This document shows positions 17,512 to 24,314 of a stretch of 64,000 bases of DNA, piece by piece. Made by a program: the position numbers and the translations under genes. The stretch spans positions 930,001 to 994,000 of the forward strand of contig NZ_JONU01000007.1 of the NCBI RefSeq assembly GCF_000711985.1. The letters run 5' to 3'. A model generated the notes under the pieces. It saw nothing but the letters and a program-made list of their open reading frames with translations, had not been told where the DNA came from and ran no database searches. The DNA comes from Rheinheimera texasensis DSM 17496. Lineage in GTDB: Bacteria > Pseudomonadota > Gammaproteobacteria > Enterobacterales > Alteromonadaceae. Each line of letters starts with the position of its first letter. Within the stretch, counting starts at the first letter, position 1.

Positions 17512-17949
17512 TCAACTAGCAGCTTTCATCCGCCCAAACCGTGCGCCGAGAAAACCTCCCAGCAGAGCGAACAAGCAAGTGTAAATCAAAGTGAAAACGC
17601 TGCCGATGGCAAAAGTGGATGACATTTTGGCACCTTCAATCAGCGGAACCCACTGATTTAATACCAAAAAGCTAAAACTGACTGCAGCTGCGATAAGACT
17701 GCCCCAGCCGGCCGATTGGCGAATTTGCGCAGATTGGCGCCGAACTATCAGCAGCACAACAAAAACCCCGAGCAGGGGCAAAACACCGGATAGCAGATGC
17801 GACAACAGTGGCTGAAGATCCGTTTTATCTAATGGGCTAAGTAAATAAGGCGGCAGATTTTGCCCGGTCACCAGGCAATACAACTGCACAATCAGCGCTT
17901 CTTGCAGCAGGCAGACCAGTATGGTCAGCACCAGATATATCGCTTTCAT
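17512..17949 (-). CDS. Four-helix membrane protein, unknown
   Basis: About 145 residues from ATG 17949 (AGGG six bases upstream; ATG 17955 and TTG 17973 are alternatives). Four hydrophobic segments: IYLVLTILVCLLQEALIV, LSGVLPLLGVFVVLLIV, LIAAAVSFSFLVLNQWVPL and FTLIYTCLFALLGGFLGA, ending in a basic tail RFGRMKAAS. Not recognised as a known family. Isolated between two gaps of about 120 bp with no terminator recognised. Confidence 0.6.
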   Translation of the reverse strand: MKAIYLVLTILVCLLQEALIVQLYCLVTGQNLPPYLLSPLDKTDLQPLLSHLLSGVLPLLGVFVVLLIVRRQSAQIRQSAGWGSLIAAAVSFSFLVLNQWVPLIEGAKMSSTFAIGSVFTLIYTCLFALLGGFLGARFGRMKAAS

Positions 17950-18068
17950 CCTCATCCCTGTTGTTAAGAGCAAACGTTGGCTCTAAGCACGCCGTACCCA
18001 AGATAGCAGTTTTTTTATCCCGAAAAGATACTTTTGCGTATACAAAATGTCTGACGTGATGATTCGCC

Positions 18069-18752
18069 TCAGCGCATCTTCCGCTTCGCCAGACTTTGCT
18101 CTAACGCCGCAGTGATATCCTTGGCCATAAAGGCATATTTTTTGTGCAGCACATGGTACAGATTGGCATCAAACAGCGTCACGTAACGCAGTTCCGCCGG
18201 ATCCAACCGTTTAAGTTCACTGGCCGTTGAGGGATAAATGGCGTAGCTAAAACGCCCGCTGCTGACAAATTTGGGGATGTTGGCAAGATCATTGACTACA
18301 TAAAACTGGCTGCGGATGGCAACGCGATAGCCCTTTTCCAGACCATGTTTGGAGACTGAAGTGGTGACAATAGTCTGCTCCGGGTCGGACAACAGCGACG
18401 GATCACATGGCAGCTTTGGCTGGCACAACAAGGTGTAAACACCTGATACCAAAGGCGGTTCTATGCTGATGATGTTGGCGTAGCCATCGAGCACAATCCG
18501 CATATAACCAACGTCTCCATCCACCACATTTTTGTCGACCAGTAGCAAATTGCGGTTCGATGGCTGTGCAATAAAATCAGTTTCTATACCTAATGTTTGA
18601 TAAGCGTCGCGAATAACCGGGATAATAAAATTGACCATGGCCGGATGGTCGACGTAGGAAAAAGTCATTCTGGCCGGGCGCTCTGGTTGTTGTGCCGCCA
18701 AGGGCCAGGCCAGCAGCAACAGCCAACCCAAGAGCGCTAGTTTTGTCATCAT
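18069..18752 (-). CDS. Periplasmic solute-binding-like protein
   Basis: 227 residues from ATG 18752, behind AAGGTG. Signal peptide LALLGWLLLLAWPLAA followed by a mature domain beginning MTFSYVDHPAMVNFIIPVIRDAY, which is the pattern of family-3 or phosphonate-type binding proteins without a permease. Internal features include DGDVGYMRIVLDGYANIISIEPPLV, reminiscent of proteins that sense or bind small ligands in two-component or chemotaxis contexts. No transporter gene is adjacent. The upstream gene is a similar protein, separated by 89 bp. Confidence 0.7.
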   Translation of the reverse strand: MMTKLALLGWLLLLAWPLAAQQPERPARMTFSYVDHPAMVNFIIPVIRDAYQTLGIETDFIAQPSNRNLLLVDKNVVDGDVGYMRIVLDGYANIISIEPPLVSGVYTLLCQPKLPCDPSLLSDPEQTIVTTSVSKHGLEKGYRVAIRSQFYVVNDLANIPKFVSSGRFSYAIYPSTASELKRLDPAELRYVTLFDANLYHVLHKKYAFMAKDITAALEQSLAKRKMR

Positions 18753-18841
18753 TGGTACACCTTTCCAGACTGCCGGTCGCCGATGCCCGATGTGAAGGAC
18801 ACTGCGATTTTCACTGACCATCGCCGATTATAGCCAGCCTT

Positions 18842-19579
18842 TTACTGGGTTGGTGCATTCACTGTCAGGCTTTGTTGCGCCTGCTGCGCGACCGCGGCTT
18901 TAAGTTGTTGCAACAATATTGGGTCAGTCTGCGGATGCGCTGCCAGATACAGCTGAATTTGCCGGACTATCTGACGCGAGGCATAAAACTGGGTTTGCCG
19001 CACTTTGGCATCACTCAGCGCCTGAAAATCCGGTTCAAATGCCAGCGTCAGCTGAGCGCGGTTTAACTGCAGGATTTTCCATTGGGCATTCACATCTTTG
19101 ACCAAAATCAGGTTTTGGTCTGGCACAAAACCAATCTGCTGCAGCGTGCTGTCCATCATGCTGCCAGCGACGGCCACAGCAGTGAATTCAGTCGGTAATT
19201 TACCTTGCTGAATTTGTTCAATCACGGCGCTACTGGCTGAATAATAACGATAATCGGCGTTAATCAGCGGTGCCAGCCAGATAAACAAGTTCTCGCGGGC
19301 GGGCAGCCGCGCCAATGAATAGATCAAGGTATTGGGTTGGGTGCGGGCCAGGTCAAAAGCACGGGCCCAGGGCAAAACTTCAGTACGGCAAGGTAAACCG
19401 GCAGCCTGCAGAATGGCCTGAACCTGCAGATAAGCTGAACCTGCCACCACCCTCTGCTCATACACCACCTGATAAGGCGGTAAATCTTCGGTGACGACCC
19501 GCAGGCCACAGGCTTGGAGCGCTGCTGGCAGCAACGCCGACAACCACAATAACAGCCTCGCGGCATATTTCCCTGTCAT
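18842..19579 (-). CDS. Periplasmic solute-binding-like protein (family 3)
   Basis: 245 residues from ATG 19579, preceded by a strong AGGAGGTG. Signal peptide LLLWLSALLPAALQA then CGLRVVTEDLPPYQVV, the usual opening of SBP_bac_3 domains; YSLARLPARENLFIWLAPLINADYRYYS and AVAVAGSMMDSTLQQIGF match the hinge and second-lobe strands. Orphan: no permease or ATPase nearby. With its neighbour at 18069-18752 it forms a tandem of orphan binding proteins, common in Alteromonadales genomes and of unknown purpose. Confidence 0.78.
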   Translation of the reverse strand: MTGKYAARLLLWLSALLPAALQACGLRVVTEDLPPYQVVYEQRVVAGSAYLQVQAILQAAGLPCRTEVLPWARAFDLARTQPNTLIYSLARLPARENLFIWLAPLINADYRYYSASSAVIEQIQQGKLPTEFTAVAVAGSMMDSTLQQIGFVPDQNLILVKDVNAQWKILQLNRAQLTLAFEPDFQALSDAKVRQTQFYASRQIVRQIQLYLAAHPQTDPILLQQLKAAVAQQAQQSLTVNAPTQ

Positions 19580-19610
19580 TGGCACACCTCCTGTTCCTTT
19601 TGCAGTATAA

Positions 19611-19637
19611 ACAGCAAACCAGCGAATGGTTTGCTGT
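19611..19637 (-). terminator. Hairpin between thuA-like gene and binding protein
   Basis: Perfect 10-bp stem ACAGCAAACC (19611-19620) / GGTTTGCTGT (19628-19637) with a 7-nt loop. On the minus strand it is followed by TTTATACTG, a weak T-run, so it is a plausible terminator for the thuA-like gene ending at 19663. Confidence 0.55.
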
Positions 19638-19662
19638 TCTGGCAACTTTTATCAGGTAGGGG

Positions 19663-20463
19663 TTATTTCTTCGCCTTTTCGGCCTTTTCCGCCAGCATCA
19701 GCTTGCGTGGTTTTTTGTAGTAGGTTTGCTTCGGCGCGCCGGCTTCGAGCGGAATAGGCCGGCCCCAGTTGCCAAGGTTCCAGCCGCTTTGATGCGGTTG
19801 ATGTGCCCAGGCGATGGCGTTGGCCAAAATCTGGATAATGTGTTCGTTGCGATAAATCGGGAAGGTCTCGTGACCCGGCGCAAAAAAGAAAATCCGGCCG
19901 CGGCCACGCTGGAAAGTACAACCGCTCCTGAGCACTTCCCCACCCTGATACCAGGAGTTAAAAATCAGTTCGTCCGGCTCCGGGATATCAAAAGGCTCGC
20001 CGTACATTTCCGATTGTGGCAGTTCCAGATATGGCGGAATGTTGTAGGCAATTGGATGGGACGGTTTTAAACACCAGACCCGTTCGCGCTCGCCGCCTTC
20101 GGCTTCGCGCCAGCTCAGGTTACAGCTGGTGCCCATCAGACGTTTAAACAGTTTGGCGTGATGGCCGCTGTGCAGCACAATCAGGCCCATGCCGGCCAGC
20201 ACCCGCGCCTGCAGCTTGTCGATGAGCGCGTCGCTTAATTCGTCGTGATAGCGATGCCCCCACCAAATGGCAACTTCAGTACTTTCAATTAATTCATCCG
20301 GCCAGCCTTGCGCCGGGTCGTCCAGCGTGCTCAGCGTTAAATCAAAGCCATAAGGTTGGAGGTTATCGACGATGCAGCCACCGATAGTTTCCGGATAAAC
20401 TTCCTGCACATCGGCGTCTTCTTTTTCGTGGCGGCATTCGTTCCAAACGGTCACTTTAATCAT
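19663..20463 (-). CDS. ThuA-domain protein
   Basis: 266 residues of the ThuA (trehalose-utilisation) family, a class-I glutamine-amidotransferase-like fold. Typical pieces: VTVWNECRHEK at the start, VAIWWGHRYHDELSD near 65, GMGLIVLHSGHHAKLFKRLMG near 92-112, and GRGRIFFFAPGHETFPIYRNEHI near 205. In rhizobia ThuA and ThuB (a Gfo/Idh protein) act on disaccharides imported by ThuEFGK; the same gene set (ABC importer, Gfo/Idh, ThuA, LacI) is present here. The exact reaction of ThuA is unsettled. Its ATG overlaps the end of the upstream gene by 4 bp, so the two are translationally coupled. Confidence 0.87.
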   Translation of the reverse strand: MIKVTVWNECRHEKEDADVQEVYPETIGGCIVDNLQPYGFDLTLSTLDDPAQGWPDELIESTEVAIWWGHRYHDELSDALIDKLQARVLAGMGLIVLHSGHHAKLFKRLMGTSCNLSWREAEGGERERVWCLKPSHPIAYNIPPYLELPQSEMYGEPFDIPEPDELIFNSWYQGGEVLRSGCTFQRGRGRIFFFAPGHETFPIYRNEHIIQILANAIAWAHQPHQSGWNLGNWGRPIPLEAGAPKQTYYKKPRKLMLAEKAEKAKK

Positions 20464-21077
20464 GCCGGAGTCCTCTTATCTGATGCGAAAGTGCTGAAAT
20501 CACGCGCGCTGTAATCGCGGCATTCAATGGAAAGAATTTGCAGCGCAGTGCCCATGCCGTTGGCCAGAATGACACAGAGCCAGTAGGCAAGACGCTCAGC
20601 AAAGGCCGGCTGTGCCGCGAGCGGCGCAGGAAATAAGCCATCAATCGCCAGATAACCGGCCGTCAGCTCGTCAATATGATCCCAGCGTTCTAAACGGTTT
20701 TGCATCAGCTGGTCGGCTAAAGCGTCTTCGACAACCAGCGTGTCGCCTTTGCCATCAAAGCCCATGCTGTAACGCAGCCAGCAGGCACTGGCAAAACAGA
20801 GATACTCAACCGACTGCTGCTGCTCCAACCGTGCCACTGTAGTAATCAGCAAAGGTTGCAACCGGGCCGAGCCCTGGCTTAACAAAGCGCCAAGTGGCTG
20901 AGTGCCTTGCTCCGGCGCTGCAGCTGACGACGCAAGCTCCCGGTAAAGCCCTCGGGCAAAATCTGCCAGCGCAGGATAAACCAGTGCAGATTGTAAAGCT
21001 GTGCTGTGATGCTGGCCACTTAACAAGGCGGCGCAGGACAACACCAGCGCAGCGGCCGATTGTTGTGCAGTTTCCAC
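20460..21077 (-). CDS. Isolated mannitol-dehydrogenase C-terminal-like domain
   Basis: 205 residues from GTG 21077 (AGGAG at ideal distance; a longer frame to 21212 has no family character). The sequence resembles only the helical C-terminal substrate domain of the mannitol dehydrogenase/fructuronate reductase family: YPALADFARGLYREL, then VEYLCFASACWLRYSMGFDGKGDTLVVEDALADQL, then AFAERLAYWLCVIL. The NAD-binding N-terminal domain is entirely missing, and the ribosome site argues that this is how the gene is translated, rather than being a random fragment. It is the first gene after the operator at 21196-21213 and is coupled to thuA. Function unknown; it may be a decayed enzyme or a binding partner. 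Confidence 0.65.
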   Translation of the reverse strand: METAQQSAAALVLSCAALLSGQHHSTALQSALVYPALADFARGLYRELASSAAAPEQGTQPLGALLSQGSARLQPLLITTVARLEQQQSVEYLCFASACWLRYSMGFDGKGDTLVVEDALADQLMQNRLERWDHIDELTAGYLAIDGLFPAPLAAQPAFAERLAYWLCVILANGMGTALQILSIECRDYSARDFSTFASDKRTPA

Positions 21078-21177
21078 TTCAGACTCCTGTTTAAACACGT
21101 TCTGGCTGCAGCTTTGGCGGCAACCATTGATTCTTTTACAAAATGTCTCGTTAAAAATCGTGATCCGCCAGCCAATT

Positions 21178-21225
21178 ATCATAGCTTGCCGACACATTGA
21201 CACCGGTGTCAATATGCTTTATACC
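21178..21225. promoter_or_regulatory. LacI-type operator with promoters, second copy
   Basis: ATTGACACCGGTGTCAAT at 21196-21213 is identical over 18 bp to the palindrome at 15205-15222. Rightward it provides TTGACA 21197-21202, 17-bp spacer and TATACC 21220-21225 in front of the LacI gene (start 21330), the layout of autorepression. Leftward a -10-like TATGAT reads at 21183-21178, but its -35 is poor. The operator stands between the LacI gene and the mdh-C/thuA pair. Confidence 0.85.
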
Positions 21226-21329
21226 TGACTCTTTCCTGCGCATTTTTGCCCTTCTTTTTCTGCAGTTGTTGCAGCAGGCGCGCAGGGTATTCGCTGCTAT
21301 CCGGCAGCTAAACGGAGGTTGTTGCTGTT

Positions 21330-22358
21330 ATGTCTGCTGTCACCATTAACGATGTGGCCCGTCAGGCCGGTGTATCGAAAAAAACTGTGTCGCGCGTCAT
21401 TAACAATGAAGCCAATGTGTCGGTGGAAACCCGCGACAAAGTGATGGCGGTCATCCAGGCCACCGGTTTTAAACGCAACCCGCTTGGCATGGCGCTGGCA
21501 AAAAACCGCTCCTTGTTTATCGCGCTGCTGGCCGACAACCCAAGCCCCGGTTATCTGCAAAAACTGCAAAAAGGCGTGCTGCAGTATTGCAGTGAATCGA
21601 ATATGGGGTTGTTTTTGTACGACTGCAGCTACCGCTCGCCAGGCCTGGTCGCTGAAATTGAAGGCTTTATCGACAACACCCTCGCCGACGGCCTGATTTT
21701 GGTGCCGCCGCTCAGTGATAAAAAAGAATTGCTCGACATGCTCAATCGCCGCAAGGTCGCTTATGTGCGCATCGGCGCGCCGGACGCGGCGCTTGGTGAC
21801 AGCGTAGGCTTTGATAACCAGCAGGCGGCTTATGAACTGACGCGCTACCTGCTCAGGCTTAAACATAAAGATATTGGTTTTGTGCTGGGTCACCCGGATC
21901 AGGGTTCCAGTCAGCGCTGCGAAGCCGGCTTTCGCCAGGCCTATGCCGAAGCCGGTATTGAGTTTCCGGAAAAGCTGCTGGTGCAGGGTTATTACACTTT
22001 TCAGTCGGGTGTTGATGCAGCCGCCGTGCTGTTGAACAAAACCCCGCGCCCCACTGCTATTCTGGCATCGAACGACGAAATGGCGGTCGGTGTGCTGTAC
22101 AGCGCGCACAGCCGGGGCCTGAAAGTTCCGGACGATATTTCGGTGGTTGGCATCGACGATATTGCGCTCTCGACCAAGGTGTGGCCGAACCTGACGACGA
22201 TGCGCCAGCCCATTACCGCCATTGGGTATCGCGCGGCTTATAAACTGATCCGCAAACTGCAGGGTTTGCCGGATGAAGGCCCGAAAAACCCCGAAGCTGA
22301 TTTGCTGACCTGTGAACTTATCGTGCGCGATTCGGCGCGCGAACCGGGTCGCAACTGA
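21330..22358 (+). CDS. LacI-family transcriptional repressor (ABC/thuA cluster)
   Basis: 342 residues. N-terminal helix-turn-helix TINDVARQAGVSKKTVSRVIN (5-25) with the hinge helix NPLGMALA near 52, then a periplasmic-binding-protein-like effector domain (about 60-335; LILVPPLSD, GIDDIALSTKVWPNLTTM). ATG 21330 follows ACGGAGG. It is divergent from mdh-C/thuA and has the perfect palindrome in its own promoter. The identical palindrome in front of the importer/dehydrogenase pair and a 14-bp version before the TonB receptor at 51087-53792 suggest it controls all of these. Effector unknown. It could instead be that the LacI protein at 49944 shares some of these sites. Confidence 0.92.
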   Translation: MSAVTINDVARQAGVSKKTVSRVINNEANVSVETRDKVMAVIQATGFKRNPLGMALAKNRSLFIALLADNPSPGYLQKLQKGVLQYCSESNMGLFLYDCSYRSPGLVAEIEGFIDNTLADGLILVPPLSDKKELLDMLNRRKVAYVRIGAPDAALGDSVGFDNQQAAYELTRYLLRLKHKDIGFVLGHPDQGSSQRCEAGFRQAYAEAGIEFPEKLLVQGYYTFQSGVDAAAVLLNKTPRPTAILASNDEMAVGVLYSAHSRGLKVPDDISVVGIDDIALSTKVWPNLTTMRQPITAIGYRAAYKLIRKLQGLPDEGPKNPEADLLTCELIVRDSAREPGRN

Positions 22359-22390
22359 CAAAACAGCATGTCGCATACCGGCTGTGGCGA

Positions 22391-23227
22391 TCATTTTTTG
22401 ATGATCCATTCATGCTGCGGGTCATTTTTAAACACCCACTGCCGCGTTGGGCCGGCCATCACATTGAGGTAATACAGCTCGTAACCGTGTGGCGCGCCAA
22501 CCGGATGATAACCACGCGGCACCAGCACTAAGCTGTTGTGCTCAACACAAATGGTTTCATCCAAACTGCGGTCATCGGTATAAACGCGCTGAAAAGCAAA
22601 GCCTTGCTGTGGATTGAGTTTGTGGTAATAGGTTTCTTCCAGCGCGCTTTCGACCGGCAGCATGTCGGCGTCATGTTTGTGCGGTGGATAGCTCGACCAG
22701 TGGCCCGGCGGCGTGATGACTTCAGTGATCAGCAGCCGCTCTGCCGGCAAGTTGCCGAGCAAAATATTACACACCAGCCGGGTATTAGTGCCCTGGCCAC
22801 GGGTTTCACGGGTGCAATCTTCGGGTTTTATCAGCCGCAGCGGATATTGGTTGCCGGATGCAGGGGCGCGGCAAAAAGCGATTTCGGCGTCAGTGTCGGC
22901 GAAAACCTCCAGCGCGAACCCGGGCGGCACATACAAGGCATAAGGCGCGGTGCCGTCAAATACTGACATGCGTTTGCCGACCTGCAGGAACTGTTGGCCA
23001 CCATTTTGTTGGCCACCACAGTCAAAACTGACAATGCCACTTAAAATCACGACACAAAGCTCGGTGGTGCCGTCGCTGTCGACAGCCAAATTAGCACCTG
23101 CTTTGAGCTGTGCAGCTTCAAAACCAACATATTGCCAGCCGGCACTTTGCGGCGTGACGCGCTGGATAAAACCTGCAGCGTCTGGTGCTGTCGGTTTGCA
23201 GTGTAATGAAGTCGTTGCATCAGACAT
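22391..23227 (-). CDS. iolB: 5-deoxy-glucuronate isomerase
   Basis: Inositol catabolism: isomerises 5-deoxy-D-glucuronate to 2-deoxy-5-keto-D-gluconate; cytosolic bicupin of 278 residues, the usual length. Recognisable metal-site region GHWSSYPPHKHD near 172-183 (two His) and Glu in ALEETYYHKLNPQQGFAFQRVY near 195; late strand LVPRGYHPVGAPHGYELYYLNVMAGP near 235-258 supplies the last His. Its start overlaps the end of the RpiR regulator gene by 8 bp, so the two form an operon. Converges with the LacI gene, 32 bp apart. Confidence 0.95.
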   Translation of the reverse strand: MSDATTSLHCKPTAPDAAGFIQRVTPQSAGWQYVGFEAAQLKAGANLAVDSDGTTELCVVILSGIVSFDCGGQQNGGQQFLQVGKRMSVFDGTAPYALYVPPGFALEVFADTDAEIAFCRAPASGNQYPLRLIKPEDCTRETRGQGTNTRLVCNILLGNLPAERLLITEVITPPGHWSSYPPHKHDADMLPVESALEETYYHKLNPQQGFAFQRVYTDDRSLDETICVEHNSLVLVPRGYHPVGAPHGYELYYLNVMAGPTRQWVFKNDPQHEWIIKK

Positions 23228-24119
23228 TGGGTTGCTCCGGTTTGATGTTTTGCGCGTTGGTTTGATCAGGTGCTAAGTGATCATGAATCAGTCCCAGCAC
23301 CAGCGCCTGCACCAGGCTCATACTGGCGCTTAATGAACGAAAGGCGTGTAACTCGGCTTCGCGCACCAACAGTGTGTGGTCGGCCAGCTGATACAGCGGG
23401 CTGACGCGGCTGTCGGTGATCAGCAGCACTTTGCAGCCAACCGCTTTGGCGCGCTGCACCACGGTTTGGGTCTCGGCGGCATAAGGCGCAAAGCTGACCG
23501 CGAGCAACACATCGTCGGCATCGAGCAGATTCAGCGCCGACTGCTGCATATAACCGGTGCCATCAAATAAATGCACGGCAAGGCCGGTGTTACCAAGCAG
23601 ATAACTGGCGTAACTGACCACCGGAAATGCCCGGCGCGCACCTTGTAAATGAATCAGCCTGGCTTTCGCCAGTAAGCTGGTAGCAGCAGATAAGGCTGTG
23701 GCATCAATGCTTTGGCACAGCTGATTCAGCGCCTGTTGATTGGCGCTGCTGATTTGCTGCAGGTAGTTAAGGCCCGCGCTGTCGGCGGGCACTGAATGGT
23801 CTTGCTGCACTGCGGCAATACGCTGCTGATAATCCGGCTGGTTTTGCAGCAGCTGGGTTTTGTACAGCTGTTGCAGCTCAGAAAAACCGGTAAAAGCAAA
23901 GGCGTTGGCAAAACGCACCAGTGCAGAGGCGTGCACACCGGCGGCCTGCGCAATAGATGCTGCAGTGCCAAGTGCCACAGCTTGTGGCTGGTCGAGTAAA
24001 TAGCGGCCAATCACCTGCAGCCGGTCGCTCAGGCTGCTGAAACGGCTGCTGATCTGTTGTTCCAGCTCAACCTGAGTAGCAGCTGGCTGAGTGTTCGTCG
24101 TGCTTGGGGCTGTGGCCAT
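23220..24119 (-). CDS. MurR/RpiR-family regulator of the iol genes (IolR-like)
   Basis: About 299 residues from ATG 24119 (TTG 24137 is a weaker start). RpiR HTH at about 15-95 (LEQQISSRFSSLSDRLQVIGRYLLDQ; SIAQAAGVHASALVRFANAF) and a sugar-isomerase SIS domain at about 135-275 (AKARLIHLQGARRAFPVVSYASYLL; DDVLLAVSFAPYAAETQ). RpiR-type repressors of inositol genes are known in several bacteria. It is divergent from iolCDA across a 195-bp gap with inverted repeats and is coupled to iolB. I therefore infer that it controls both sides, with a phosphorylated pathway intermediate as likely effector. Confidence 0.88.
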   Translation of the reverse strand: MATAPSTTNTQPAATQVELEQQISSRFSSLSDRLQVIGRYLLDQPQAVALGTAASIAQAAGVHASALVRFANAFAFTGFSELQQLYKTQLLQNQPDYQQRIAAVQQDHSVPADSAGLNYLQQISSANQQALNQLCQSIDATALSAATSLLAKARLIHLQGARRAFPVVSYASYLLGNTGLAVHLFDGTGYMQQSALNLLDADDVLLAVSFAPYAAETQTVVQRAKAVGCKVLLITDSRVSPLYQLADHTLLVREAELHAFRSLSASMSLVQALVLGLIHDHLAPDQTNAQNIKPEQPNV

Positions 24120-24169
24120 ATTGCGAAAAAAAACCAATCGGCGGACTGTGATGCTCTGGAGTCTAACCC

Positions 24170-24216
24170 AATAAAATATTTATTCCAATAGTTGATCTAA
24201 TAGAATTTTCATTCTA
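24170..24216. promoter_or_regulatory. Putative IolR (RpiR-type) operators
   Basis: Two perfect inverted repeats in the rpiR-iolC gap: AATAAA-ATA-TTTATT at 24170-24184 and TAGAAT-TTTC-ATTCTA at 24201-24216. GAAT...ATTC spacing fits RpiR-family sites in general. AT-rich repeats can arise by chance, so this is a candidate. Confidence 0.5.
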
Positions 24217-24314
24217 ATCTGACGAAGATTTTAGCAACGCTGCCAGCGTGCTTTTTTAATTGGCCACCGGTAGCAAATGCGATTAAAACAGCTTTTTACA
24301 GCAGGAGTCAGCGG

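Noticed and set aside
21297-22409. 370-codon frame antisense to the LacI gene
   Set aside because: Complete overlap with a clear LacI protein; the antisense translation is low in family-like features and His/Arg rich, typical of antisense frames in GC-rich genes.
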